Shown in pieces: positions 41,465 to 50,101 of a stretch of DNA of 64,000 nt. The stretch lies in contig JAJCYV010000022.1 of the NCBI GenBank assembly GCA_029262695.1, positions 299,787 to 363,786 on the forward strand, in the 5' to 3' direction. The notes beneath the pieces are model-generated. The model did no database searches. It was not told where the DNA came from and saw only the letters and a list, made by a program, of their open reading frames with translations. The number at the start of each line of letters is the position of its first letter. Within the stretch, counting starts at the first letter, position 1. Origin of the DNA: Chloroflexota bacterium (GTDB taxonomy: Bacteria; Chloroflexota; Dehalococcoidia; SM23-28-2; RBG-16-64-32). The position numbers and the translations under genes are program-made.

Positions 41465-43023
41465 GCCCTGTCGCCATCCTCGCGCCGTACGACAAGAGCG
41501 GACTCAAGAACTTCGCCCTGCAGCTCGCCGAGCTGGAGTTCGATATCTACTCCACCGGCGGCACTCACAGGCACCTGTCGGAGGCGGGGCTGGCCGTGCA
41601 GCCGGTGTCCTCGCTGACGGCGTTCCCGGAGCTGCTGGACGGGCGCGTGAAGACACTGCATCCGGCGGTGCACGCCGGCATCCTCGCCCGGCGCGATCTC
41701 CCCGCGCACATGGAGCAGCTCTCGGAGCACAGCATCGCGCCGATCGATCTCGTCTGCGTCAACCTCTACCCGTTTCGCGAGACGATCGCGAAGCCGGACG
41801 TGACGATGCAGGACGCGCTCGAAAACATCGACATCGGCGGGCCGACGATGCTGCGGGCGGCGGCCAAGAACTACCCGCACGTCCTCGTCCTCGTCGACCC
41901 TGACGACTACGACGAGGCGCTCGATCACCTGGCGATGGAGTCCGCCCCGGGCGGATCCGAGGACTATCGCCGGCGCCTGGCGGCGAAGGCGTTTCAGCAC
42001 GTCGCCGCCTACGACACGATGATCGCCGGCTACCTCAGGAGACAGGAGGCAGGAGACACGAGACAGGCGTTCCCGCAGGAACTCACTATCGGCCTCGACA
42101 AAGTCGCGGACACTCGTTACGGCGAGAACCCGCACCAGCGCGGCGCCGTCTACCGCGACCCCAACCCAACTGCCCCGCCCGGCGTCGTCGGTGCTGAGCA
42201 GTTGCACGGGCTCGCGATGTCCTACCTCAACTACTTCGACGCCGATGCGGCCTGGCGCTGCGCCATCGACTTCGACGAGCCCGTTGTCGTCATCGTCAAG
42301 CATGGGACGCCGTGCGGCGTGGCAGCGCACGATGATATCGCCGTCGCCTACCAGCGCGCCTACGACTCCGACCCGATCTCGCCCTTCGGGGGCATCATCG
42401 CCGTCAACCGCCCCGTGACCTGGGACATGACGGAGGCGATGCGCGGCAAGCGCTACGACATCATCATCGCGCCGGGATACGAGGACCGCGCGCTGGAGCG
42501 GCTGCGCAAGCGCAAGGACCTGCGCATCCTCCGGATGCCAAACGCCGACCGCGCCTATCCCGAAGTTGAGTTCCGGCAACTGCTGGGTGGGATGCTGGCG
42601 CACGAGCCAGACATGGCGCGTGGCACCGACATGGAGCTCCGTGTCGTCACAAAGCGGGCACCGACCGCGGCTGAGGCCGACGAGCTGCGCTTCGCCTGGA
42701 GCTGCGTGAAGCACGTCAGATCGAACGCCGTCGTCATCGCCACGGGGCGTGCCACGATCGGCATCGGCGGCGGTCAACCGAACCGCCTCTGGCCCACGCA
42801 ACAGGCGATCGAACGCGCGGGCGAGCGCATCGATGGCGCCGTCATCGCCTCGGACGCCTTCTTCCCCTTTGCCAGAGGCGACGCGGTGGAGGACGCCTGT
42901 CGCGCCGGTATCACCGCCATCATCCAGCCGGGCGGTGGCGCGCGCGACGAAGAGGCGATCGAGGTATGCAACGAATACGGCGTCGCGATGGTGTTCACCG
43001 GCACGCGCGGATTCCGCCACTAG
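41461..43023 (+). CDS. purH: Bifunctional AICAR transformylase / IMP cyclohydrolase
   Basis: PurH carries out the last two steps to IMP. The 520-residue product has the N-terminal MGS-like cyclohydrolase domain (LAPYDKSGLKNFALQLAELEFDIYSTGGT, DGRVKTLHPAVHAGIL) and the C-terminal transformylase with RYGENPHQRGAVYRD, VIVKHGTPCGVA (usually HANPCG), SPFGGIIAVN and SDAFFPFARGDAVE. The GT change in the HANPCG loop is notable but the Pro-Cys-Gly core is kept. The start is TTG, overlapping the previous stop. It is the end of the pur unit here. Confidence 0.95.
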   Translation: MSPVAILAPYDKSGLKNFALQLAELEFDIYSTGGTHRHLSEAGLAVQPVSSLTAFPELLDGRVKTLHPAVHAGILARRDLPAHMEQLSEHSIAPIDLVCVNLYPFRETIAKPDVTMQDALENIDIGGPTMLRAAAKNYPHVLVLVDPDDYDEALDHLAMESAPGGSEDYRRRLAAKAFQHVAAYDTMIAGYLRRQEAGDTRQAFPQELTIGLDKVADTRYGENPHQRGAVYRDPNPTAPPGVVGAEQLHGLAMSYLNYFDADAAWRCAIDFDEPVVVIVKHGTPCGVAAHDDIAVAYQRAYDSDPISPFGGIIAVNRPVTWDMTEAMRGKRYDIIIAPGYEDRALERLRKRKDLRILRMPNADRAYPEVEFRQLLGGMLAHEPDMARGTDMELRVVTKRAPTAAEADELRFAWSCVKHVRSNAVVIATGRATIGIGGGQPNRLWPTQQAIERAGERIDGAVIASDAFFPFARGDAVEDACRAGITAIIQPGGGARDEEAIEVCNEYGVAMVFTGTRGFRH

Positions 43024-43043
43024 GTCTTCGCCAGCACAGGACG

Positions 43044-43073
43044 TTGCCCGACGGTTGGCAGCGTCCGTATAAT
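43044..43073 (+). promoter_or_regulatory. Promoter of the UspA-TrkA unit
   Basis: TTGCCC, an 18-base spacer and a perfect TATAAT lie 33 bases before the TTG start codon of the UspA gene. Confidence 0.65.
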
Positions 43074-43106
43074 GCCTCTCGATAGTCGATTCTCCGGTCT
43101 CTCCAT

Positions 43107-43559
43107 TTGGAACATCCAACTCAGCTCGCACAGGACATCCTCGTTCCGGTTGACGGCAATCCGTCTGCCTTCGACGCGCTCGCGCTCGCCTGCACGATCT
43201 CACGCCGGAACAAAGGGACGGTTTACGCCGTGTATATCATCGAAGTCGCCCGCACGATGGCCCTCGACATCGAACTCGACGCCGACGCCCGCGGCGCGGA
43301 GACCATCCTCCAGCAGGCCGAGCAGATAGCGGGCGAGGCTGACTGCAAGATCGAGGGAGAGATACTGCAGGCGCGAGATGCCGGCCACGCCATCGTCGAC
43401 GAGTCGATCGAGCGCGGCGTGAGTGCAATCTATCTGGGTGTTGATTACAAGATGCCGCTCGGCGAATTCGAGCTGGGCGAGACTGCGAACTACGTCATGG
43501 ACCACGCGCCCTGCCAGGTGATCCTCGTCCGCGAGGCCGCTGGAGGTGTCGCCGAATGA
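43107..43559 (+). CDS. Universal stress protein (UspA) family
   Basis: The 150-residue product has the UspA fold: DILVPVDGNPSAFDALALAC at the start and IYLGVDYKMPLGEFELGETANYVMDHAPCQVILVRE at the end. The usual G-x2-G-x9-G-(S/T) nucleotide loop is replaced by a variant (GVDYKMPLGEFELGETAN), so ATP binding is doubtful. The start is TTG with a promoter just upstream. It overlaps the first TrkA-type gene by four bases, and UspA domains often accompany ion transport regulators, which fits here. Confidence 0.85.
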   Translation: MEHPTQLAQDILVPVDGNPSAFDALALACTISRRNKGTVYAVYIIEVARTMALDIELDADARGAETILQQAEQIAGEADCKIEGEILQARDAGHAIVDESIERGVSAIYLGVDYKMPLGEFELGETANYVMDHAPCQVILVREAAGGVAE

Positions 43560-43978
43560 GGGTCGTGATCATGGGCTGCGGCCGCGTCGGATCGAGCCTC
43601 GCCGCGCGCCTGTCCACCGAGGGCCACGACGTCACCGTCCTCGACGTGCGGGCCGATGCGTTCCGGCGCCTGCCCTCGAACTTCAACGGCAAGAAGCATA
43701 TCGGCAACGGCATCGACCAGGACGTCCTGGCACGCATCGGCGTTGGCGACGCCGACGCCTTCATCGCCGTCACCCAGGGCGACAACCGCAACGTCCTGGC
43801 GACGCAGGTGGCGAAGCACATCTTCGGCGTGCCGCGTACGCTCTGCCGCATCTACGACCCCATCCGCGAGGAGATGTACCGCGAACTCGGCCTGGAGACG
43901 ATCAGCCCGACGGTCATGGGCGCGAACGTCCTCCACGGTCTGCTCAGCGAAGCCCCACCGGCGGGCGAGGAGGCCTAG
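43556..43978 (+). CDS. TrkA-N (RCK) potassium uptake regulator, short form
   Basis: The 140-residue product is a single RCK_N Rossmann domain: MRVVIMGCGRVGSSLAARL with the dinucleotide loop GCGRVGS, then VTVLDVRADAFRRL with the acidic residue that binds NAD(H) ribose. It lacks the C-terminal RCK_C domain. It probably pairs with the following full-length protein to gate a Trk/Ktr-type K+ channel by nucleotide binding. No TrkH/KtrB channel gene lies in the window. It ends directly before the next GTG. Confidence 0.9.
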   Translation: MRVVIMGCGRVGSSLAARLSTEGHDVTVLDVRADAFRRLPSNFNGKKHIGNGIDQDVLARIGVGDADAFIAVTQGDNRNVLATQVAKHIFGVPRTLCRIYDPIREEMYRELGLETISPTVMGANVLHGLLSEAPPAGEEA

Positions 43979-44644
43979 GTGTACGTAATCATCGTCGGCG
44001 GCGGCAAAGTCGGCTACTACCTGGCCAAGGAACTGCTCGCCGAGCCGCAACACGAAGTGCTGATCATCGAGCAGAACGCCGACAAGTGCGAGCGCATCGC
44101 CGAGGAGCTGGGCGATATCGTCCTGCGCGGCGACGGTTGCGAGGCGGCGACGATGGAGATCGCCGGTTTCGGACGTGCCGACATGGTCATCGCGGTAACC
44201 GGCGACGACGAGGATAACCTCGTCTCGTGCCAGGTGGCGAAGGTCAAGTTCAACGTCCCGCGCACGGTCGCTCGTATCAACAACCCGAAGAACCAGGAGA
44301 TCTTCCAGCGGCTCGGCATCGACGTTACCGTCAGCGCCACCGTCGCGATCCTGGCGCAGATTGAGCAGGAACTACCGACGCACCAGATGATCCCGTTCCT
44401 GACGCTGGGCGGCGGCCTGGAACTCGTCGCCGTCAAGGTGCCCGCCGAGGCGCAGGTAGTCGGGTCCGCGATCAAGGACCTGCTGCTGCCACATGAATCG
44501 CTCATCGTCCTCTTGATCAGCCCGGACGGTGCGCCGCGAGCGCCGACGCCCGAGACGACGATCGCCATCGAGGATGAGATCGTCGCCGTCACGCGCCGCG
44601 AGAACGAAGATGCGCTGCGGGCTGTCCTCACAAGCTCTGCCTGA
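43979..44644 (+). CDS. trkA: TrkA potassium uptake regulator
   Basis: The 221-residue product has RCK_N (YVIIVGGGKVGYYLAKELL, IIEQNADKCERI) and a C-terminal RCK_C-like region (GGGLELVAVKVPAEAQVVGSAIKDLLLP) that binds small effectors, such as c-di-AMP in some relatives. It begins with GTG immediately after the short RCK gene. The two RCK proteins probably form a hetero-oligomer on a K+ channel encoded elsewhere. A c-di-AMP riboswitch at 60104-60222 suggests that this organism uses c-di-AMP, which often controls K+ uptake. Confidence 0.92.
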   Translation: MYVIIVGGGKVGYYLAKELLAEPQHEVLIIEQNADKCERIAEELGDIVLRGDGCEAATMEIAGFGRADMVIAVTGDDEDNLVSCQVAKVKFNVPRTVARINNPKNQEIFQRLGIDVTVSATVAILAQIEQELPTHQMIPFLTLGGGLELVAVKVPAEAQVVGSAIKDLLLPHESLIVLLISPDGAPRAPTPETTIAIEDEIVAVTRRENEDALRAVLTSSA

Positions 44645-44659
44645 CGGTACAATCGTCGC

Positions 44660-45517
44660 ATGACGAGGACGCTGGCCTATTTCGGCCCGCCCGGCACCAA
44701 CAGCGAAGAGGCGGCGCTCATGTACGCCGAAAGCGCCGATGGCGGCTTTCGCCTCGTCCCGCTGCCGAGCATTACGGCCGTCGCTGCGGCTGTCGCTGAC
44801 GGCGAAGCGGAAGAGGGCGTCGTCCCAATCGAGAACAGTATCGAGGGCGCCGTCAACGAGACGCTCGACCTGCTGATCCACGCCGACAGGCCGCTCTACA
44901 TATGCAGCGAGACGGTGCTCCCGATCGAGCACCTGCTTCTCGCGAAGCCCGGCACCCGCAAAGAAGACGTCACCGTGATCAAGTCGTTCCCCGTCGCCAT
45001 CGCCCAGTGCCGGGACTTCATCGCACGCGAGTACCCGGACGCCGAGATCGAAGCGGCGCTCTCGACCGCAGCCGCCGTCGAGAGCGTGATCTCCCGCGAT
45101 GGCGCCGCCGCGATCGCCAGCCGCCGCGCCGCCGGGCATTACGGCGCGGAGGTGCTCGCCAGCGGCATCCAGGACCGTAGCCCCAACCACACCCGCTTCG
45201 TCACCGTCGCCCGCGAGGACCACGCCCCGACAGGCGAGGACAAGACGTCGCTCGCCTTCACCTTCGCCAACGAAGACCGGCCGGGGCAGATCGTCGGTGC
45301 TCTGCAGGAGTTCGCCTCGCGCTCGATCAACCTCTCGAAGATCGAATCGCGGCCCAGCAAAGAGAAGCTGGGCACGTACATCTTCCTCGTCACCGTCCAC
45401 GGCCACCGGCTCGACCCCCCGATGGCCGAGGCCCTGGCGACGATCAAGAAGAACTGCTCCGTGTTCCGCGTCCTCGGCTCCTATCCCCGCTTCCGGGAGC
45501 ACGCCCGCTCGTCCTGA
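44660..45517 (+). CDS. pheA: Prephenate dehydratase
   Basis: PheA converts prephenate to phenylpyruvate for phenylalanine. The 285-residue monofunctional product has RTLAYFGPPGTNSEEAA, VVPIENSIEGAVNETLDLL, the NHTRFVTVARE motif and a C-terminal ACT domain with KTSLAFTFANEDRPGQIVGAL and the ESRPSKEKLGTYIFLV regulatory motif. No chorismate mutase is fused. A TACAAT -10-like box lies 13 bases before the ATG. It is followed by the Fpg-like gene after 12 bases. Confidence 0.95.
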   Translation: MTRTLAYFGPPGTNSEEAALMYAESADGGFRLVPLPSITAVAAAVADGEAEEGVVPIENSIEGAVNETLDLLIHADRPLYICSETVLPIEHLLLAKPGTRKEDVTVIKSFPVAIAQCRDFIAREYPDAEIEAALSTAAAVESVISRDGAAAIASRRAAGHYGAEVLASGIQDRSPNHTRFVTVAREDHAPTGEDKTSLAFTFANEDRPGQIVGALQEFASRSINLSKIESRPSKEKLGTYIFLVTVHGHRLDPPMAEALATIKKNCSVFRVLGSYPRFREHARSS

Positions 45518-45529
45518 GGTTATCGAAGG

Positions 45530-46345
45530 ATGCCTGAGATCCCGGACCTGGAAGCCTACGCGACGTACTTCAACAAGCGCCTGCCGGGGCTGACGGTCGT
45601 CGAGGCCGAAGCGCCGATCGCCTGGATCGTGCGCGCCGGCCGTGAGGAGTTCCTGGAGCGGATGAAGGGCCAGGCGTTCAAGCCGGTCTACCGCCACGCC
45701 AAGCTCCTCATGTTCCCGTTCGAGAGCGGCGACTTCCTCGTCGTCCACGCCATGCTGGCCGGCCGCTACCAGTACGTCGAGCCGAAACACAAGCGTCGCT
45801 CCAAGACGGCCTGGATCCTGCACCTCGACAACGATATGGACCTGCGCTACTTCGACGACCGCCTGATGGGGCGCGCCTTCCTCTTGCGCGAGGAGGAGTT
45901 CGCCGGGCAGGTCCCGCGCTGGACGGAGATGGGCCCGGACGTCATGAGCCCTGACCTGGACGAAGACGGCTTCCTCGCCGTCATGATGAAGGGGCGCGGC
46001 ATGATCAAGAACATCATCACGAAAGAGCGCATGGTCGCCGGCCTCGGCAACGCCTACTCGGACGAAGTCCTGTGGGAGGCCGGCCTGCACCCGTTCCGCA
46101 AGCGCACGGACATCCCGGAGGAGGACCTGCGCAAGCTGTTCCACGCTATCCGCAACACGATGGCCTGGGCGACGCAGATCGTGACCGAGCAAACAGAAGA
46201 GAAAGGCCTACCGGTCAGGAGCTACCGGGATCATCTCCGCGTCCACACGAAGGGTGACGAGGACTGTCCGCGCTGCGGTCACCGGATCACGTCGATCACG
46301 TCGGGCGGGCGCGAGACGAACTTCTGCCGCGGCTGCCAATCGTAG
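45530..46345 (+). CDS. Fpg/Nei-family DNA glycosylase
   Basis: The 271-residue product starts MPEIPDLEAYATYFNKRL. Pro2 and Glu3 are the catalytic residues of Fpg/Nei glycosylases; Glu6 of Fpg is Asp here. The middle helix-two-turn-helix carries KERMVAGLGNAYSDEVLWEAGLHP. A C-terminal zinc finger has two CxxC pairs (CPRC, CRGC). The expected Lys of the beta-F loop is present as HAKLLMFPF. It would remove oxidised purines or pyrimidines from DNA; Fpg or Nei activity cannot be separated by eye. Confidence 0.88.
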   Translation: MPEIPDLEAYATYFNKRLPGLTVVEAEAPIAWIVRAGREEFLERMKGQAFKPVYRHAKLLMFPFESGDFLVVHAMLAGRYQYVEPKHKRRSKTAWILHLDNDMDLRYFDDRLMGRAFLLREEEFAGQVPRWTEMGPDVMSPDLDEDGFLAVMMKGRGMIKNIITKERMVAGLGNAYSDEVLWEAGLHPFRKRTDIPEEDLRKLFHAIRNTMAWATQIVTEQTEEKGLPVRSYRDHLRVHTKGDEDCPRCGHRITSITSGGRETNFCRGCQS

Positions 46346-46367
46346 CGGACGGCTTCAGCCTTCCACA
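46342..46367 (+). repeat. GTAG-headed palindromic repeat after the glycosylase
   Basis: GTAGCGGACGGCTTCAGCC with an imperfect arm GGCT-TC-AGCC follows the glycosylase stop. Its partner with the inverted head lies at 46394. Confidence 0.65.
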
Positions 46368-46393
46368 GACGGTCGGAGCGCGCCCCAACGTGC

Positions 46394-46418
46394 GTGGAGG
46401 CCTGAAGGCCTCCGCTAC
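46394..46418 (-). repeat. Inverted GTAG-type palindrome
   Basis: GGAGGCCT-GA-AGGCCTCC is a perfect 8-bp palindrome, followed by GCTAC, the reverse of a GTAGC head. It faces the copy at 46342, giving a head-facing pair. Confidence 0.75.
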
Positions 46419-46440
46419 GGTACGAATCGGGCTGTCCCCG

Positions 46441-46521
46441 GTAGGGGCGCTGCTCGCCGCGCCCTGGGCTGCTCGCCGCGCCCTGGGCTGCTCGCCGCGC
46501 CCTGGGCTGCTTGCCGCGCCC
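46441..46521 (+). repeat. GTAG-headed element with 19-bp tandem repeats
   Basis: Starting at GTAGGGGC, the 19-base unit GCTGCTCGCCGCGCCCTGG is repeated from 46449 three times plus a partial fourth copy. No spacers separate the units. The first unit resembles the repeat at the sir stop (21587). Confidence 0.75.
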
Positions 46522-46532
46522 ACGGTCCCACC

Positions 46533-46557
46533 GTGGAGGCCTGAAGGCCGCCGCTAC
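46533..46557 (-). repeat. Second inverted GTAG-type palindrome
   Basis: This is a near-copy of the element at 46394 (one arm changed, AGGCCGCC). It ends GCTAC and lies before the HNH gene stop. Confidence 0.7.
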
Positions 46558-46580
46558 GTCTTTCGGCTGCTGTCCGCGCC

Positions 46581-47117
46581 CTAGGCGAAGCCGAAGTCCG
46601 GTTCTTCTTCGATCGCCGGAATGAACTTGCGCCAGCCCTCGTTGCTTTCGAGGTAGTGGTAGAAAGTGCGGAAGTAGCTGTAGGTGGGGCGGTACGGCTC
46701 ACGGCGCAGGTACATGCGCGCCTCGTCGGGTGTGTGGCCGGCCTTATTGTGGTTGCAGCGCTTGCAGGCAGCGACGACGTTATCCCACTCGTGCGTTCCC
46801 CCGCGATGGCGCGGCTTCACGTGGTCCAGCGTCAGGTCCTTCGATCGCTTGCCGCAATACTGGCAGGTGAACTTGTCGCGCAGGAAGATGTCGCGCCGCG
46901 TCAGGCGCCCCTGCGGCCGGGGACGGCGGATCAGATAGGCCAGGCGGATGACGGAGGGTATCTCGAAAAGCTCGGTGGCGCTATGCAGGTAGCCGCGGCC
47001 GTTTTCGATGGTCTCTGCTTTATCGCGGCCAAGTAAAACCAGAGCGCGCCGGACGTTGCAGACGTTCAGCGGCTCGAAGTTCTGATTGAGCACCAATACT
47101 GGTAGACGTGGCCCCAT
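46581..47117 (-). CDS. HNH endonuclease
   Basis: The 178-residue product starts MGPRLPVLVLNQNFEPLNVCN and has an HNH domain with FTCQYCGKRSKDLTLDHVKPRHRGGTHEWDNVVAACKRCNHNK, including two CxxC zinc pairs and the catalytic His. This layout is widespread in Chloroflexota and Actinobacteria as a free-standing chromosomal HNH nuclease of unknown target. No restriction or phage genes are nearby, so a housekeeping or repair role is plausible. Confidence 0.88.
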   Translation of the reverse strand: MGPRLPVLVLNQNFEPLNVCNVRRALVLLGRDKAETIENGRGYLHSATELFEIPSVIRLAYLIRRPRPQGRLTRRDIFLRDKFTCQYCGKRSKDLTLDHVKPRHRGGTHEWDNVVAACKRCNHNKAGHTPDEARMYLRREPYRPTYSYFRTFYHYLESNEGWRKFIPAIEEEPDFGFA

Positions 47118-47185
47118 GCAGATTCACCACCGGATTTCATACTATCAGACAGATTTGAAAGGCGGCAATTATCGGGCGCTGAGCG

Positions 47186-47698
47186 CTAATCGCTCGCCAC
47201 GCCGAGGAAAGCGTCGATGCGGTCCTCGAATTCTTGCGGCAAGAGGTTCAGCAGAAGCGAGAAGTCGTCGACGAAGTACCCGGCCAGCTCCGATCCTTCG
47301 ACCGCTCCCTCGAGGCCCAGGCTGGGGTACGCCGCGAAGACCAGCAGCAACACCTGGACGATGAGAAGGCCCTTGATCAGGCCGAACACAGCGCCGCCCA
47401 GCTTGTCCCACAGCCCTAGCATCAGTAGCGACGCGCCCGTCTTCAGCATGTAGGCGGCGATCTGGCCGAAGATGTACACGGCTCCGAACAGCGCGAGGAA
47501 AGACACCGCCTCCGCCGCACTCTCGTTATCGATGAAGACGAGGACATCGCTCGCCAGGTCGTCGTACAGCGTGCCCGCGATCACGATGCCGGCGACGACG
47601 GCCGTCAGCGTCACGATCTCCCGGATCAACCCGGCGCGGTAGGCCGCACTCGTGAAGCCGATGAGGGCGACGATGATCAGGACGTCCAGCCAGTTCAT
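47186..47698 (-). CDS. CvpA-family membrane protein
   Basis: The 170-residue product begins MNWLDVLIIVALIGFTSAAYRAGLIREIV and has four hydrophobic segments, with GLIKGLLIVQVLLLVFAAYP near the last. The first 100 residues fit the CvpA family, linked to envelope maintenance and colicin V production. The ATG at 47698 overlaps the PAP2 stop region by four bases on the same strand, so the two are cotranscribed. The role is only inferred from the family. Confidence 0.85.
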   Translation of the reverse strand: MNWLDVLIIVALIGFTSAAYRAGLIREIVTLTAVVAGIVIAGTLYDDLASDVLVFIDNESAAEAVSFLALFGAVYIFGQIAAYMLKTGASLLMLGLWDKLGGAVFGLIKGLLIVQVLLLVFAAYPSLGLEGAVEGSELAGYFVDDFSLLLNLLPQEFEDRIDAFLGVASD

Positions 47699-48396
47699 GC
47701 GCCGCCCGTTCCGCCTCTGAGCGCTGGCATTGCAGCCCCATCGCTCCCGGCGCGACCGCTCAGCCGGCGCAGGACGTGACTGCGGTGCAGCGCGACGAAG
47801 AGCGCCAGGAAGAGCCCGCCGGCCAGAAACCCGCCCAGGACGTCGCTGGGCCAGTGGTGGCCCACGTACACTCGCTCCAGGCCCGTCGCGACGACAACCC
47901 AGGCGCACCCGGTCTGCAGCGCGACCCGCGGCAAGGCCGGCCGCACATGGACGCTCACAAGGTAGAAGAGCAGGCCGAAGACGAGCATCGCGCTGAACGA
48001 GTGGCCGCTGGGGAACGAGAAGTCCGCCGGCGCGCCGGAAACGTTCACGAGCTCTGGCGAGGGGCGGGGCCGCTCGACGGCCTCCTTGAGCAGCGGCACG
48101 GCGAAGCGCGCGACCTGTGTGCCCAGCATGAGGGCCGCGGCGTCCAGTCGCCTGGCCACGACGAAGGCGAGCGCCGCCGCGCCGGCCACGATCATCACAA
48201 GCGGCGACTCGGCAAGGTCCTCCGTCCAGTCCAGTGGCGTGGCGAAGATGTCGCTCTCGATCGACTGCAGCTGACGCGCGGCCCAGAGGTCGCCCGCGAA
48301 CGTGTCGCTGGAGGCGGCCAGGAGGGCCATCACCACGAAGGCAGCGAGGCCGATAGCGAGGGCGATTAGCGGAAGTCGGTCATTCACAGGGATCAC
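47695..48396 (-). CDS. PAP2-family phosphatase
   Basis: The 233-residue membrane protein has the three PAP2 motifs in order: KEAVERPRP, FSFPSGHSFS and ERVYVGHHWPSDVLGG. It has about six helices. PAP2 enzymes dephosphorylate lipids such as undecaprenyl or phosphatidyl phosphates on the outer face of the membrane, so recycling of the cell-wall lipid carrier is a possible job. The start is GTG (48396) or the GTG three codons later. It lies ahead of cvpA and follows cimA on the same strand. Confidence 0.9.
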   Translation of the reverse strand: MIPVNDRLPLIALAIGLAAFVVMALLAASSDTFAGDLWAARQLQSIESDIFATPLDWTEDLAESPLVMIVAGAAALAFVVARRLDAAALMLGTQVARFAVPLLKEAVERPRPSPELVNVSGAPADFSFPSGHSFSAMLVFGLLFYLVSVHVRPALPRVALQTGCAWVVVATGLERVYVGHHWPSDVLGGFLAGGLFLALFVALHRSHVLRRLSGRAGSDGAAMPALRGGTGGA

Positions 48397-48426
48397 GCCG
48401 ATGAAAACGCCGGGTCTCGCCGTAGG

Positions 48427-50022
48427 TTACGCCGCCGTGTGCCGGATGAGCCAGTATTCGAGGCTATCCGCGAGCGCCAGCCACGACGCCTCGATGATGT
48501 CGGTCGAAGAGCCGACCGTCGTCCACGTGTCCTTGCCGTCCGTGGACTCGATCAGCACGCGGACCGAAGCGCCGGTGCCGGCGGCTGAGTCGATGATGCG
48601 CACCTTGTAGTCCACGAGGTGGATCGAAAAAATGTCCGGGTATGACTCCGCCAGCGCCTTGCGCACGGCGCCGTCCAGCGCGTTGACCGGGCCGTTCCCC
48701 TCGTCCGCCGTGATCAGCACCCGCTCGCCCACGCGCAGCTTGACCATCGCCTCGGAGATCATCTCCCGGCCGTCGTCCTCCGGGTCGTGGTGACGGCGCT
48801 CGACGATCATGAAGTCGACCAGCTCGAAGAAGGCCCGGTAGTCGGGGCGGCCGCGGCGCACGAGCAGTTCGAACGAAGCCTCCGCGCCCTCAAAGACGAA
48901 TCCGCGGGACTCCATCAACTTCACTCGATCGAGGATCTCGCGCACGTCGGCCTGGTTCAGGTCCAGGTGCAGGCCCTGCTCCTCCAGCTTGGCGATGATG
49001 TTGCGCCGCCCGGCCAGCTCCGAGACGAGGATGCGTGTGTCGTTGCCGACCTGCGCCGGGTCGATGTGCTGGTAAGACCACGCTTTCTTGACGACCGCAG
49101 CGGCATGCAGCCCGGCCTTGTGCGCGAAGGCGGCCGAACCGACGTAGGGCTGTCGCGCGTTGGGGGGCATGTTGGCCAGCTCGCTGATGTAGTGCGAGAC
49201 TTCCGTCAGTTTCTGCAGCTGCGCGTCATCGACGACGTTAACGCCCATCTTGAGCTTGAGGTTGGCGATGATGCTGAACATGTTGGCGTTGCCGCTCATA
49301 TCGCCGTACCCGTTGGCCGCCCCCTGCACCTGCGTTGCCCCCGCCTCCACCGCCGCCAGCGTGTTGGCGACCGCGACGTCGGCGCCGTTGTGCGCGTGCA
49401 TCCCCACCTGGCACGACACCTCGGACGCGACGAACCGCACGATCTCGGCGACCTGCGACGGCACCGTGCCGCCGTTCGTGTCGCAGAGTGCCACGCAATC
49501 GGCGCCGGCTTCGGCGGCTGTCTTCAGGCACTGCAGCGCGTAGTCCTTGTCGGAGGCGAAGCCGTCAAAGAAGTGCTCGGCGTCGAAGAAGGCGGTCAGG
49601 CCCTTGCTCTTGAGGAAGCGAAACGAGTCCGCCAGCATCGCCAGGTTCTCTTCGGCTGTCGTCTCCAGGACGTCCGTGACCTGCCTGTCGCTAGCCTTGC
49701 CGACGAGCGTCACGACCGGCGTCCGGGCCTCGACGACGGCCCGCAGGTTGGGGTCGTTTTCGGCCTCCGAGCCGGCCTTGCGCGTCGATCCGAAGGCGGC
49801 GAGCTGGGCGTTGCGCAGGTTCAGGCCGCCGGCCTTCGCAAAAAACTCGGCGTCTTTGGGGTTCGAGCCCGGCCAGCCGCCCTCGATGTAGTGGACCCCG
49901 ATCTCATCGAGCCGTCCCGCGATCTTGAGCTTGTCGGAGACAGAGAGCGAGATGCCCTCCATCTGCGTGCCGTCGCGCAGCGTGGTGTCGTACAGCTCGA
50001 TCGTCTTTTTGGCCGGAGTCAT
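48427..50022 (-). CDS. cimA: Citramalate synthase
   Basis: The 531-residue product belongs to the IPMS/homocitrate family: IELYDTTLRDGTQMEGISLS, ALCDTNGGTVPSQVAEIV, GMHAHNGADVAVANTLAAVEAGATQVQGAANGYG and GDMSGNANMFSIIANL. Residues after about 390 form the regulatory LeuA-like dimer domain. The DGTQ and GGTVPSQ pattern and size match citramalate synthase, which makes (R)-citramalate from pyruvate and acetyl-CoA for isoleucine. 2-Isopropylmalate synthase is the alternative. The ATG 50022 fits MTPAKKTIELYDTTLRDG. leuB follows 2-3 kb away on the same strand. Confidence 0.92.
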   Translation of the reverse strand: MTPAKKTIELYDTTLRDGTQMEGISLSVSDKLKIAGRLDEIGVHYIEGGWPGSNPKDAEFFAKAGGLNLRNAQLAAFGSTRKAGSEAENDPNLRAVVEARTPVVTLVGKASDRQVTDVLETTAEENLAMLADSFRFLKSKGLTAFFDAEHFFDGFASDKDYALQCLKTAAEAGADCVALCDTNGGTVPSQVAEIVRFVASEVSCQVGMHAHNGADVAVANTLAAVEAGATQVQGAANGYGDMSGNANMFSIIANLKLKMGVNVVDDAQLQKLTEVSHYISELANMPPNARQPYVGSAAFAHKAGLHAAAVVKKAWSYQHIDPAQVGNDTRILVSELAGRRNIIAKLEEQGLHLDLNQADVREILDRVKLMESRGFVFEGAEASFELLVRRGRPDYRAFFELVDFMIVERRHHDPEDDGREMISEAMVKLRVGERVLITADEGNGPVNALDGAVRKALAESYPDIFSIHLVDYKVRIIDSAAGTGASVRVLIESTDGKDTWTTVGSSTDIIEASWLALADSLEYWLIRHTAA

Positions 50023-50101
50023 AGTCTTTCCAGTGTATCGGAACGCTTCTGGCGGAAAAAGGTGACCGAAGCCATGCCTGGCGCTGTATACTCGTGGCTC
50101 C

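Noticed and set aside
41293-43203. Long minus-strand open frame over purH
   Set aside because: PurH motifs are on the plus strand; the reverse translation has no recognisable domain and a composition typical of shadow frames.
44372-46192. Long minus-strand open frame over trkA, pheA and the glycosylase
   Set aside because: Three well-conserved plus-strand genes occupy this region; the reverse frame is not protein-like.
46449-46521. Tandem 19-bp repeats considered as a CRISPR array
   Set aside because: The units are directly adjacent with no spacers, and no cas genes are present.
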